This document shows positions 9,399 through 18,297 of a stretch of 64,000 bases of DNA, in pieces; positions within the stretch are counted from its first letter, which is position 1; each line of letters starts with the position of its first letter. The notes below the pieces were generated by a model that was not told where the DNA came from, did not search any database, and saw only the letters and a list, made by a program, of their open reading frames with translations. The stretch lies in contig DBPT01000029.1 in NCBI GenBank assembly GCA_002304925.1, positions 1 through 64,000 on the forward strand. The letters run 5' to 3'. Source of the DNA: Prolixibacteraceae bacterium UBA1413 (lineage in GTDB: Bacteria > Bacteroidota > Bacteroidia > Bacteroidales > Prolixibacteraceae). Position numbers and translations under genes: made by a program.

Positions 9399-10766
9399 AT
9401 GGCGATGTCGGCAGGATACATTTTTTTCCTGGTAGTTTCCGGGGTAGCCCTGCTGCTCTTCCTGGTGCTGAAACTGAAAATCAGCGCATTCATCGGGTTG
9501 CTGATCACCGCCATCTATGTGGGAATTCTGGCAGGGATGCCCCTGAACACGATTTTAAAGAGCATTCAGGAAGGGATGGGGAGTACCCTGGGATTTGTGG
9601 CCACGGTGGTCGGACTCGGGGCGATTTTCGGGCAGATGCTGGAAAGTTCGGGTGGTGCAGAATCCCTCGCCCGTACGCTGATCAGAAGATTCGGCCCCGA
9701 AAGAGCCTCCTGGGCGATGGTCATCACAGGTTTCATCGTCGCCATTCCCGTTTTCTTCGACGTGGGATTCATCATCCTGGTGCCCATCCTCTATGCCCTC
9801 TCCCGTGATTCAAAACGATCGCTCCTTTATTATGCCATCCCGCTCCTTGCCGGACTGGCGGTCGCCCATTCCTTTGTGCCACCTACACCGGGCCCCGTCG
9901 CCGTGGCCGATATCATCAACGTGCAACTGGGATGGGTCATCCTCTTCGGATTCCTCCTGGGAATTCCCACCGCCATCATTGCCGGACCCCTCTGGGGAAA
10001 AGTTATCTCCCGGAAAATAGAACTCCTGCCACCCGACGACTTCCTGAACAGCCCCGTCACCACTGAAAATCAGGGAAAGCTCCCCTCCTTCCGCCTCATC
10101 GCCGCCCTCATCGGACTTCCTCTGCTGCTGATCCTCCTGAATACCCTTTCCGGGGTACTGGTGGACAGGGGCCTTCTTCCGGAATCGCTCTTCACACGGG
10201 TCGTAAAATTTGCGGGTCATCCTTTCACGGCACTGATCATCGCCACCCTGCTGGCCATCTGGCTGCTCTGCATAAGACGGAACATGCCCCGCCAGACCAT
10301 CCTTGACCTGAGCAACAAAGCTTTGGGACCTGCCGGAACCATCATCCTTATCACCGGGGCAGGAGGTGTGCTGAAACAAATCTTGGTAGACAGCGGCATC
10401 GGGAAAATGATGGCAGAGTCAATGGCAGGGTCTTCCCTTTCACCTATCCTGCTGGCCTGGATGCTGGCCGCCGTGGTCAGGATCACTCAGGGTTCCGCCA
10501 CTGTGGCCATGATCACCGCCGCAGGGATCATCGCCCCCATCCTCGAAGCGGTGAACCTCTCCGATCCCATGCGGGCACTCGTGGTCATCGCCATCGCTTC
10601 GGGAGCCACCATCCTCTCCCATGTCAACGACAGCGGTTTCTGGCTGGTGGGACAATACCTCAGAATGGATGAAAAACAGACGCTTCAGTCATGGACGGTC
10701 ATGGAAACCATCATCGCTGTGTGTGGACTGGCATTCACAATCCTGGCCAGCCTCTTTGTCAATTGA
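9399..10766 (+). CDS. GntP-family gluconate/sugar-acid:H+ symporter
   Basis: A 455-residue inner-membrane permease, hydrophobic throughout with about 12 membrane segments. Family-typical stretches include GLGAIFGQMLESSGGAE, IPVFFDVGFIILVPILYAL, SFVPPTPGPVAVA and ITQGSATVAMITAAGI, all characteristic of gluconate/GntP transporters. The length matches the family. It follows the Gfo/Idh/MocA oxidoreductase by 29 nt and is probably co-transcribed. It would import a sugar acid such as gluconate or a related hydroxy-acid; the exact substrate is an inference from the family only. Confidence 0.9.
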   Translation: MAMSAGYIFFLVVSGVALLLFLVLKLKISAFIGLLITAIYVGILAGMPLNTILKSIQEGMGSTLGFVATVVGLGAIFGQMLESSGGAESLARTLIRRFGPERASWAMVITGFIVAIPVFFDVGFIILVPILYALSRDSKRSLLYYAIPLLAGLAVAHSFVPPTPGPVAVADIINVQLGWVILFGFLLGIPTAIIAGPLWGKVISRKIELLPPDDFLNSPVTTENQGKLPSFRLIAALIGLPLLLILLNTLSGVLVDRGLLPESLFTRVVKFAGHPFTALIIATLLAIWLLCIRRNMPRQTILDLSNKALGPAGTIILITGAGGVLKQILVDSGIGKMMAESMAGSSLSPILLAWMLAAVVRITQGSATVAMITAAGIIAPILEAVNLSDPMRALVVIAIASGATILSHVNDSGFWLVGQYLRMDEKQTLQSWTVMETIIAVCGLAFTILASLFVN

Positions 10767-10784
10767 ACGATGAAAGGGAACCCC

Positions 10785-11204
10785 CTATTTTTTCCAGAGT
10801 AAGTTGCCCAGTTCCTGCCGGCGGAAGGAGGCTTTTCCGCAAGCCCGACAGGTAGCGCGCTTCAGCCGGTGAATATTGGTAAGCCTAAGACGAGCCCGGC
10901 ACCGCGTACACTTAAACTGAGTGGTATGGAGCAATCTCCCCCCCTCCAACAGCGTTACCTGCACCTTGTTGTGCAGCAGATTGCACCGGGGACATTTGTA
11001 CACCTGGAAAGTGGCATCAATCTCCAGATTATCATAGCGCTTCGCCAGGGTGACAATTTTATTGTGAATTTCATAATGAAACAGTTTCTGGTTCGAGGCC
11101 ATGTACTCCTGGTACGACTGCGGCTTCACCAGAAAACCATGCCCCTGCTTGTAGTACTCTTCAAAAGAACAGTTGCTGCATTTGTATGAATAGGCATGCC
11201 CCAC
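10785..11204 (-). CDS. Small protein with three CxxC zinc-knuckle pairs after a first CxxC
   Basis: A 139-residue protein with four CxxC pairs: CSNC near residue 9, CPRC near 70, CTRC near 98 and CRAC near 118. Together they could form two zinc ribbons. The C-terminal part is rich in Arg and Lys (CRARLRLTNIHRLKRATC), which suggests nucleic-acid contact. The start is a GTG at 11204; no better ATG exists near it. It converges with the GntP gene, and its 5' end faces the sdh promoter. I do not recognise the family. A regulatory or RNA-associated role is inference. Confidence 0.65.
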   Translation of the reverse strand: MGHAYSYKCSNCSFEEYYKQGHGFLVKPQSYQEYMASNQKLFHYEIHNKIVTLAKRYDNLEIDATFQVYKCPRCNLLHNKVQVTLLEGGRLLHTTQFKCTRCRARLRLTNIHRLKRATCRACGKASFRRQELGNLLWKK

Positions 11205-11305
11205 AATCAGTTAAGTTTTAATCCCTGAAAATTAACGAAAAAGATGAGAAAAACAAAATGGCATATTTAGAATCATTTTAAATATATTGACGCCCTGGAT
11301 TTGGC

Positions 11306-11336
11306 TTTGGAAGAGTTGAAGGTTCGATTAATTTTG
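11306..11336 (+). promoter_or_regulatory. Promoter of sdhCAB: TTTG-N19-TAATTTTG
   Basis: TTTG at 11306-11309 and TAATTTTG at 11329-11336 with exactly 19 bases between fit the Bacteroidota consensus fully. It lies 49 bases before the sdhC start. Confidence 0.8.
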
Positions 11337-11385
11337 TACTATTGCAGGACCATCCGCATAACTAAATAACTTAAAACTACCGCAT

Positions 11386-12069
11386 ATGAGCAAATTTCTT
11401 TATGCGTCAATTGGCCGTAAGTTTCTGATGAGTGTGACGGGGATCTTTCTGTTGCTCTTTATCCTGGTTCATTTGACGCTCAATTTATTGCTGGTCTTTG
11501 ATGACAGCGGGGCATTGTACAACCAGGGGGCCCATTTCATGGTCACCAATCCTGCCATCAAGGTGATGGAACCGATCCTTGCGCTTGGATTCCTGATTCA
11601 CATACTCTGGTCCCTCTTCATCACCTGGCAAAACTGGAGGGCCCGTCCGGTGAGATACAAAAAACAGGATTTGGCAGCCGCCAGTTCATGGGCTTCGCGA
11701 AACATGCTGATCCTGGGTTCGTTGATTCTTGTCTTTCTGGTCATTCACCTGGCCAACTTTTTTTGGAAGATCAAGGTAAGCGGCTCTCCCTTGCTGGAAG
11801 AAGAGATTGTTGCCGGATCAAACATGCACAACACCTATGCGTTGGTGAGCACGCTTTTTAAGGAGAGCCTGCCATTCTGTCTCCTGTACATCCTAGGTGC
11901 CTGTCTGCTGGGATTGCACATCACCCATGGGTTCTGGTCAGCATTTCAGACGATCGGCTTCAACAACAAGAATTGGCTGAAGCGGCTGAAGCGGGTGGCC
12001 TGGGTGTATGCCATCGTGGTGGCAGCCGGTTTTTCGGTCATTCCACTTTACTTCATCTTCAAGTTTTAA
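11386..12069 (+). CDS. sdhC: Succinate dehydrogenase/fumarate reductase cytochrome b subunit
   Basis: A 227-residue membrane anchor with five hydrophobic segments. Conserved His residues sit in FILVHLTLN, GFLIHILWSLF, FLVIHLANFF, NTYALVST-adjacent and LLGLHITHGFWSA, as expected for the di-haem cytochrome b of Bacteroidota and epsilon-type fumarate reductases. It would pass electrons between menaquinone and the FeS subunit. It is the first gene of sdhC-sdhA-sdhB, 13 nt ahead of sdhA, behind a consensus promoter at 11306-11336. Confidence 0.93.
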   Translation: MSKFLYASIGRKFLMSVTGIFLLLFILVHLTLNLLLVFDDSGALYNQGAHFMVTNPAIKVMEPILALGFLIHILWSLFITWQNWRARPVRYKKQDLAAASSWASRNMLILGSLILVFLVIHLANFFWKIKVSGSPLLEEEIVAGSNMHNTYALVSTLFKESLPFCLLYILGACLLGLHITHGFWSAFQTIGFNNKNWLKRLKRVAWVYAIVVAAGFSVIPLYFIFKF

Positions 12070-12082
12070 CCGTTAAACGAAA

Positions 12083-14029
12083 ATGACCATGCAGAACCTT
12101 GATTCAAAGATACCAGCCGGACCGTTGGCGGAAAAGTGGTCCAGGCACAAAGCCGCCATCAGGGTGGTAAGTCCTGCCAACAAGAGAAAACTGGAGATCA
12201 TCGTCGTGGGAACTGGTTTGGGAGGAGCATCCGCCGCTGCTTCGCTGGCGGAGTTGGGTTACAATGTAAAAGCTTTTTGCTACCAGGACAGTCCGCGTCG
12301 CGCCCATTCCATTGCCGCCCAGGGGGGGATCAATGCCGCCAAGAACTACCAGAACGACAACGACTCGATATACCGGCTCTTTTACGACACCGTCAAGGGG
12401 GGTGACTACAGGGCCCGCGAAGCCAATGTATATCGCCTGGCAGAAGTATCGCCCAACATCATCGACCAGTGTGTGGCTCAGGGGGTTCCCTTTGCACGGG
12501 AATACGGCGGATTGCTCGACAACCGCTCCTTCGGGGGTGTGCTGGTGAGCCGTACTTTCTATGCCCGCGGGCAGACCGGCCAGCAACTCCTGCTGGGGGC
12601 CTATCAGGCGCTTAACCGGCAGATTGCCAAGGGGAATGTCAAGATGTACACCCGTCATGAGATGCTTGACGTGGTCATTATAGATGGTAAAGCCCGCGGT
12701 ATTATTGCCCGTGACATGATCACCGGCCAAATCAAACGGTTCGGGGCTCACGCCGTTGTGGTTGCCACCGGAGGATACGGAAATGTCTTTTTCCTCTCCA
12801 CCAACGCCATGGGGAGCAACGGCTCCGCCGCCTGGCAGTGTTACAAGAAAGGCGCCATGTTTGCCAATCCCTGCTTCGTGCAGATCCATCCCACTTGCAT
12901 TCCCGTTCACGGCGACCAGCAATCCAAACTTACCCTCATGTCGGAATCGCTGCGGAATGATGGTCGGGTATGGGTTCCTAAGAAAATTGAAGATGCTCAA
13001 AAACTGCGCGAAGGAAAAATCGGCCCCAACGACATAGCCGAGGAAGACCGCGACTTCTACCTCGAAAGAAGGTATCCCTCTTACGGGAACCTGGTTCCCC
13101 GCGACGTAGCTTCCCGTGCCGCCAAGGAACGGTGCGATGCCGGTTATGGAGTGAATTCAGAGGGGAAAGCCGTTTACCTCGACTTCAAATATGCCATTGA
13201 CAGGCTGGGACGCAATGTCATCGAGGAGCGCTACGGCAACCTCTTCCAGATGTACGAGAAAATCACCGACCAAGATCCTTACAAGGTCCCTATGCAAATA
13301 TACCCGGCCATCCACTACACCATGGGCGGCATCTGGGTTGACTATAACCTGATGACGACAGTGCCGGGCCTTTATTCCATCGGGGAAGCCAACTTCTCGG
13401 ACCATGGCGCCAACCGCCTCGGGGCCTCCGCCCTCATGCAGGGACTAGCCGACGGCTACTTTATTCTCCCCTACACCATCGGCGACTACCTTGCCGGGGA
13501 GATCATGACGCCTAAAACCGATATCAACGCTCCCGAATTCGTGGAAGCCGAGAAAAACGTTACCCAACGCATCGAAAAACTCTTCCACATCAAAGGCGCT
13601 AAAACCGTCGATTATTATCACAAGAAACTGGGGAACATCATGTGGAACTTCGTGGGAATGTCGCGCAATGAAAAAGGACTGAAACAAGCTATAGCCAAAA
13701 TCAGGGAACTCCGTGATGAGTTCTGGAAAAATGTGAAGGTCCCCGGGGAACTGAACAACCTCAACCCCGAGCTTGAAAAAGCCGGACGCCTGGCTGATTT
13801 CTTCGATATCGGCGAACTGATTGCCCTCGATGCCCTCGACAGGAACGAATCGTGCGGCGGTCACTTCAGGGAAGAATCGGTGACCGAAGACGGCGAAGCC
13901 CTCCGAAACGACGAAAAATATACTTATGTTTCGGTATGGGAACACCAGGGTGAAGGAAAAGAACCGGTTCTCCACAAAGAACCCCTTATTTATGAGAACA
14001 TTAAATTATCACAGCGGAGCTATAAATAA
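12083..14029 (+). CDS. sdhA: Succinate dehydrogenase/fumarate reductase flavoprotein subunit
   Basis: A 648-residue FAD-binding catalytic subunit. The dinucleotide motif is [20 protein letters not shown]. The covalent-flavin region carries [15 protein letters not shown], with His-Ser as the FAD attachment site. Catalytic-domain signatures include [10 protein letters not shown], the Arg-rich segment [13 protein letters not shown], and [12 protein letters not shown]. The size is right for the long Bacteroidota form. It interconverts succinate and fumarate at the cytoplasmic membrane; direction depends on conditions. Two in-frame ATGs (12083, 12089) are equally plausible starts. It sits between sdhC and sdhB in one operon. 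Confidence 0.96.
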   Translation: MTMQNLDSKIPAGPLAEKWSRHKAAIRVVSPANKRKLEIIVVGTGLGGASAAASLAELGYNVKAFCYQDSPRRAHSIAAQGGINAAKNYQNDNDSIYRLFYDTVKGGDYRAREANVYRLAEVSPNIIDQCVAQGVPFAREYGGLLDNRSFGGVLVSRTFYARGQTGQQLLLGAYQALNRQIAKGNVKMYTRHEMLDVVIIDGKARGIIARDMITGQIKRFGAHAVVVATGGYGNVFFLSTNAMGSNGSAAWQCYKKGAMFANPCFVQIHPTCIPVHGDQQSKLTLMSESLRNDGRVWVPKKIEDAQKLREGKIGPNDIAEEDRDFYLERRYPSYGNLVPRDVASRAAKERCDAGYGVNSEGKAVYLDFKYAIDRLGRNVIEERYGNLFQMYEKITDQDPYKVPMQIYPAIHYTMGGIWVDYNLMTTVPGLYSIGEANFSDHGANRLGASALMQGLADGYFILPYTIGDYLAGEIMTPKTDINAPEFVEAEKNVTQRIEKLFHIKGAKTVDYYHKKLGNIMWNFVGMSRNEKGLKQAIAKIRELRDEFWKNVKVPGELNNLNPELEKAGRLADFFDIGELIALDALDRNESCGGHFREESVTEDGEALRNDEKYTYVSVWEHQGEGKEPVLHKEPLIYENIKLSQRSYK

Positions 14030-14036
14030 CGGAACC

Positions 14037-14798
14037 ATGGCTGATAAAATACTGAAGAAACTCAATATCGAGGTGTGGCGTCAGAATAACGCCAAATCCA
14101 AAGGAAAATTCGAGACCTATACCATCGAAAACATTTCAACGGGAACCTCTTTCCTTGAAATGCTGGACATCCTGAATAACGACCTGATCGAAAAGGGGAT
14201 CGACCCGATCGCTTTCGACCACGACTGCCGCGAGGGAATCTGCGGAACCTGCAGTCTTTACATCAACGGAAGGCCGCATGGCCCCGACTCGGCCGTGACC
14301 ACCTGCCAGTTACACATGCGCAAGTTCAAGGAAGGAGAGACCATTACCATTGAGCCTTGGAGAGCCAAGGCTTTCCCTGTCATCAAGGATTTGGTGGTCA
14401 ACCGATCAGCCTTCGAGCAGATCCTCCAGGCCGGAGGTTTCGTATCGGTTAACACGGGTGGTGTACCCGACGGGAACGCCATCCTCATCAGTCATGAAGA
14501 TGCCGAAGAAGCCATGGATGCAGCCTCCTGCATCGGCTGCGGCGCTTGTGTGGCGGCATGCAAAAACTCGTCGGCCATGCTTTTCGTTTCCGCAAAAGTA
14601 TCCCACCTGGCCAAACTGCCCCAGGGAAGGGTGGAAGCCAAACGAAGGGCACGCAACATGGTGGCTAAAATGGATGAACTGGGATTCGGCGGATGCACCA
14701 ATACCCAGGCCTGTGAAGCGGAATGCCCCAAGAGCATCTCCATTTCCAACATCGCACGGCTTAACAGGGAATACCTGGCGGCACGCTTCTCAGAGTAG
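14037..14798 (+). CDS. sdhB: Succinate dehydrogenase/fumarate reductase iron-sulfur subunit
   Basis: A 253-residue electron-transfer subunit. The N-terminal 2Fe-2S site is [19 protein letters not shown] with a further Cys in TTCQLH. The C-terminal ferredoxin-like part has [11 protein letters not shown] and [15 protein letters not shown], giving 4Fe-4S and 3Fe-4S type ligands. The upstream ATG at 13926 lies inside sdhA and is rejected; the ATG at 14037, 7 nt after the sdhA stop, gives a normal N-terminus ([16 protein letters not shown]). It completes the sdhCAB operon and links the flavoprotein to the haem anchor. Confidence 0.95.
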   Translation: MADKILKKLNIEVWRQNNAKSKGKFETYTIENISTGTSFLEMLDILNNDLIEKGIDPIAFDHDCREGICGTCSLYINGRPHGPDSAVTTCQLHMRKFKEGETITIEPWRAKAFPVIKDLVVNRSAFEQILQAGGFVSVNTGGVPDGNAILISHEDAEEAMDAASCIGCGACVAACKNSSAMLFVSAKVSHLAKLPQGRVEAKRRARNMVAKMDELGFGGCTNTQACEAECPKSISISNIARLNREYLAARFSE

Positions 14799-14861
14799 TT
14801 TCTGCCATTCTAAACCACAAAGAGACGAAAGAAGGCACAAAGATCACTGAGTTATATTGAG

Positions 14862-15014
14862 ACTCCCCGCCACAGGGCAGCGAGGAAACAAATTCCGCGA
14901 AGCCTGGATGAGCCCGGCGGGTTTCAGCACCGGATCAGCCATAAGCAGAGACCAGGCATTAATGCTTACCTGGCACAGAGAACAGATGTAGTCAATGCGC
15001 TCGCCGGAATTCAA
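14862..15014 (+). repeat. Interspersed repeat R1, copy A
   Basis: This lies in the 329-nt gap between sdhB and the aldolase gene. It matches copies at 22839 and 41671 over its length, in the same orientation. Shared blocks include TTCAGCACCGGATCAGCC-like and GATGTAGTCAATnCG, ending in CCGGAATTCA. Pairing GAAGCC with GGGTTTC and CCAGG with CCTGG would give two hairpins. No convincing ORF is present. The rest of the gap is AT-rich, with no clear consensus promoter except a near match TACATTCG before the aldolase. Confidence 0.75.
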
Positions 15015-15127
15015 TGTATTATTTATCAGTTAATTTTCCTTAATAACCGACTCACCTTACCCGGAATATTCTGATTTTAATTACATTCGGAAGGATTTTT
15101 ACGTATTTTAATTTAAATATTATTGAT

Positions 15128-16129
15128 ATGGCTATCAGTTACAAAGAATTAGGTTTGGTAAACACCCGCAAGATGTTTGCCGATGCCGTTGATGGCGGCT
15201 ATGCCATTCCGGCCTACAATTTCAACAACATGGAGCAGCTTCAGGCCATCATCAGCGCCTGTGTGGAAACAAAATCACCCGTCATCCTGCAGGTTTCGAA
15301 AGGAGCCCGGCAGTATGCCAACCAGACGCTGTTGCGCTACATGGCCCAGGGAGCCGTAGAGTTTGCCAAGGAACTGAGCAATGGCGCCGGCATTCCGATC
15401 GCTCTGCACTTAGACCACGGCGACACCTTCGAAACTGCCAAGAGTTGCATCGATATGGGATTCTCCTCGGTGATGATCGACGGTTCGCACCATCCCTATG
15501 AGAAAAATATCGAAGTGACCCGTGAAGTGGTGGAATACGCCCACAAATATGATGTCACGGTCGAAGGGGAACTGGGTGTACTTTCCGGAATCGAAGATGA
15601 CGTAGTGGCGGCCAAATCGGTTTATACCAATCCCGACGATGTGATTGACTTCACGAAAAAGACAGGAGTTGACTCCCTGGCCATCTCCATCGGAACGTCG
15701 CACGGGGCCAACAAGTTCACTCCTGCCCAGTGCACCCGGAACGAGGATGGCGTTCTGATACCCCCGCCGCTTCGTTTCGACATCCTCGAGGAGATCGAGC
15801 GCCGGCTTCCCGGTTTTCCCATTGTGTTACACGGATCCTCCTCGGTACCTGCCGACCTGGTGAAAATCATCAACACTTACGGAGGAGCCCTGAAAGATGC
15901 CGTCGGTATCCCCGAATCGCAGCTCCGCAGGGCCGCCGCCTCATCGGTTTGCAAGATCAACATAGACTCCGACGGCCGCATCGCCATGACCGCCGCTATC
16001 AGGAAAGTCCTTGCAGAAAAACCGGCAGAATTCGACCCGCGCAAATACCTGGGTCCGGCCCGCGATGCCCTGAAAGAACTCTACAAGCACAAAATCGTCA
16101 ACGTGCTGGGTTCCAATAACAGGGCCTGA
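15128..16129 (+). CDS. fbaA: Class II fructose-1,6-bisphosphate aldolase
   Basis: A 333-residue zinc-dependent aldolase of glycolysis and gluconeogenesis, splitting fructose-1,6-bisphosphate into two triose phosphates. Motifs: PAYNFNNMEQLQAI near the N-terminus; the zinc-site LHLDHGDTFE; the substrate region MIDGSHHPYEKNI; the catalytic-loop segment EGELGVLSGIEDD; the phosphate site VLHGSSSVP; and KINIDSDGRIAMT. The length fits the family. It is a single transcription unit closed by a strong hairpin terminator at 16146-16184. The gene follows repeat R1 copy A. Confidence 0.96.
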   Translation: MAISYKELGLVNTRKMFADAVDGGYAIPAYNFNNMEQLQAIISACVETKSPVILQVSKGARQYANQTLLRYMAQGAVEFAKELSNGAGIPIALHLDHGDTFETAKSCIDMGFSSVMIDGSHHPYEKNIEVTREVVEYAHKYDVTVEGELGVLSGIEDDVVAAKSVYTNPDDVIDFTKKTGVDSLAISIGTSHGANKFTPAQCTRNEDGVLIPPPLRFDILEEIERRLPGFPIVLHGSSSVPADLVKIINTYGGALKDAVGIPESQLRRAAASSVCKINIDSDGRIAMTAAIRKVLAEKPAEFDPRKYLGPARDALKELYKHKIVNVLGSNNRA

Positions 16130-16145
16130 TCCTGTTGATCTATTT

Positions 16146-16184
16146 AAAAAGGAGGCTGCCCTTCGGGGACAGCCTCCTTTTTTT
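16146..16184. terminator. Bidirectional terminator between fbaA and the S9 peptidase
   Basis: GGAGGCTG and CAGCCTCC form an 8-bp stem extended by CCC/GGG around a TTCG tetraloop. It is flanked by A5 on the left and T7 on the right, so it can terminate transcripts arriving from both convergent genes. Confidence 0.9.
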
Positions 16185-16202
16185 GGTATTTGCCGGCGAC
16201 AG

Positions 16203-18089
16203 TTATTCAGCCGGTTTCAGATGTTTGTCGAGGAAGGCAATCATCGCCCTGTAAAAGTCAAACCGGTTCTCCTCGTTCCGGAAGCCATGGCCTTCGTTAT
16301 CCTTAACCATGTATTCCACATCAATGCCCCGGGCTTTCAACGCCGCCACCATCTGGTCTGATTCGTCCTTGTTCACCCGCGGGTCATTGGCTCCCTGCGC
16401 CACGAAGAGGGGGGCTATAATTTTGTCAGCCTGTAAAACCGGAGATACTTCCGCCAACATCAGGCTGTCGGCCTGCGGGTCGCCCACCATCTCATACAGC
16501 ATGTCCAACATGGGTTTCCAGTAGGGAGGTATGGTCTTCATGAAGGTGAACATATTGGACACCCCCACATAATCAACACCTGCGGCATAGAGTTCCGGAG
16601 TGAGCGTTAATCCTGCCAGGGTGGCATAGCCCCCGTAACTGCCGCCATAAATGGCAATCCGCCCAGGATCGGCAATGCCCTGGTCGATCAGCCACTTCAC
16701 CCCGTCGCTGATATCGTCCTGCATGGTGCGACCCCACTGTTTAAAGGAGGCTTCCCAGAATTCCCTGCCATATCCGGTTGACCCCCGGAAGTTCATCTGG
16801 AGCACCGCATAGCCGTTGTTGGCCAGAAACTGCACCTCGGGATTGAAACCCCAGTAGTCACGGGCCCAGGGTCCTCCATGAGGATTAACCACAACAGGCA
16901 GTTTTTCCGCTTTTATCCCCCTGGGAAGTGTCAGGTACCCATGGATCGTCAGGCCATCACGCGATGTGTAACTAATGGGTTTCATCTCGGCCAGATCTTT
17001 TTCTTTGAGCCAGGGGGTTAAATCGGTCAGATAAGTCAACTCCTTTGTGTTCCTGTCAAAGAAATAATAGGCGCCACGGCTCCTGTCGTTGTAAGTGCGG
17101 ACAATAAATTTGTCCTCATTTTTGTTGTTTCCTCCAATCGCAACCTGGTAACCCGGAAGCTGACCCTCAAGATATGTTTTCATCTCATTTGCTTCCGAAT
17201 CAAAGAAATGTTCCTTGTCTTTGTCAGTGGTCCATGAAACCGACAACAATTTTTTATCCTTGCGACTGTAATCCACCCCGTTGAGATCGGCTTCGGGTGT
17301 TTCAAAAATCACCTCCTTCTCCTCTCCTTTGGCAATATCGAACAATACCAGGGCCGACTTGTCCCTGCCAAGATTCGACAAGGCATACACCATCGTGTTG
17401 TCGAAGGTAAACAAGGCGGGATTTACCGTTTCCTTAAAACTCGTGGTCAGTACCGGGACAAAAGGATCCTGCTCGGTTTGCCGGTACAGAATGGTTTGAT
17501 TAACGCCGTCGGAAGCGATGCCGACACGGAGTTTACCCTCATGGTCGGTCATCCAGCCCATGATATTTCCCGGATTTTCAGCAAGTTGGGTCATCTCTCC
17601 CGTGACTACATTGAGCCGGTAAGGATCGAAAACGGTCGGATCACGCTGGTTCAAGCCTACGATAATCTCATTTTCCACATCTTTAAGGTCATCAATAAAC
17701 TCGGTACGCACCTTTTCAAAAACAGTGAGCCCCTTCAGGTCGCTGCCATCAACGTCCACACCATAAAGTTGGTAATTTTCATCTCCTCCGGTATCTTTCA
17801 GATAAAGCAACCGGTTGTCTCCCTTCCAGAGGTAACCGGCAATATCACGGGCTGTTTCCGAGGTGATCCTCACCGCTGAATCAGCCCCTACCTTCTGAAC
17901 AAAAATGTTGAGCCGCGTTTCCCAGGGAGCCAGATAGGAAAAATACTCCCCGTTGGGAGAAAGTTGAAAAGCGGTCTTCTCAGGATTGCGGAAGAAATCT
18001 TCCAAGGGGAGCAACGGGGTCTTCTGCTCCGCCTGCTCACATGCCGCCAGCATGGCAAACCACATCATAACTGTAATAATTTTTTTCAT
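16203..18089 (-). CDS. S9-family (prolyl oligopeptidase-like) peptidase lipoprotein
   Basis: A 628-residue serine peptidase. The signal ends in a lipobox L-A-A-C at Cys17, so it is probably anchored in the envelope. Residues about 30-370 form a beta-propeller of the DPP/acylaminoacyl-peptidase type. The C-terminal alpha/beta-hydrolase domain carries the nucleophile elbow GGSYGG with Ser484, then an Asp in GANDPRV and the His in DNEGHGF, giving a full catalytic triad. [12 protein letters not shown] forms the oxyanion region. It cleaves short peptides, probably outside the cytoplasm. It converges with fbaA and shares its terminator. Confidence 0.92.
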   Translation of the reverse strand: MKKIITVMMWFAMLAACEQAEQKTPLLPLEDFFRNPEKTAFQLSPNGEYFSYLAPWETRLNIFVQKVGADSAVRITSETARDIAGYLWKGDNRLLYLKDTGGDENYQLYGVDVDGSDLKGLTVFEKVRTEFIDDLKDVENEIIVGLNQRDPTVFDPYRLNVVTGEMTQLAENPGNIMGWMTDHEGKLRVGIASDGVNQTILYRQTEQDPFVPVLTTSFKETVNPALFTFDNTMVYALSNLGRDKSALVLFDIAKGEEKEVIFETPEADLNGVDYSRKDKKLLSVSWTTDKDKEHFFDSEANEMKTYLEGQLPGYQVAIGGNNKNEDKFIVRTYNDRSRGAYYFFDRNTKELTYLTDLTPWLKEKDLAEMKPISYTSRDGLTIHGYLTLPRGIKAEKLPVVVNPHGGPWARDYWGFNPEVQFLANNGYAVLQMNFRGSTGYGREFWEASFKQWGRTMQDDISDGVKWLIDQGIADPGRIAIYGGSYGGYATLAGLTLTPELYAAGVDYVGVSNMFTFMKTIPPYWKPMLDMLYEMVGDPQADSLMLAEVSPVLQADKIIAPLFVAQGANDPRVNKDESDQMVAALKARGIDVEYMVKDNEGHGFRNEENRFDFYRAMIAFLDKHLKPAE

Positions 18090-18297
18090 GATAAAATTTC
18101 TTTATTAGGATATTACATAGGCAATAGCCTTGGTTTAGTTAACCTCACTTTTTGTTCAATTAAGCTATGTATTAATTTGTAATCCTTCAGAGCATAAAAT
18201 TACACCTTTCAGGTAGATATTATATTTCATACCCGGTTTTTCCATTCGCAATTGATCTTAACCCTGACCTACCGGAGTGCAGCAACGGCTCCTGATC

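Noticed and set aside
12104..13000. 298-codon minus-strand ORF over sdhA
   Set aside because: It is exactly antisense to conserved sdhA motifs and has no family resemblance; it is a shadow of GC-rich coding sequence.
14862..15014. CRISPR array or integron attC site for the R1 repeats
   Set aside because: Copies are single and many kilobases apart, not regularly spaced, and no cas or integrase gene is present in the window.
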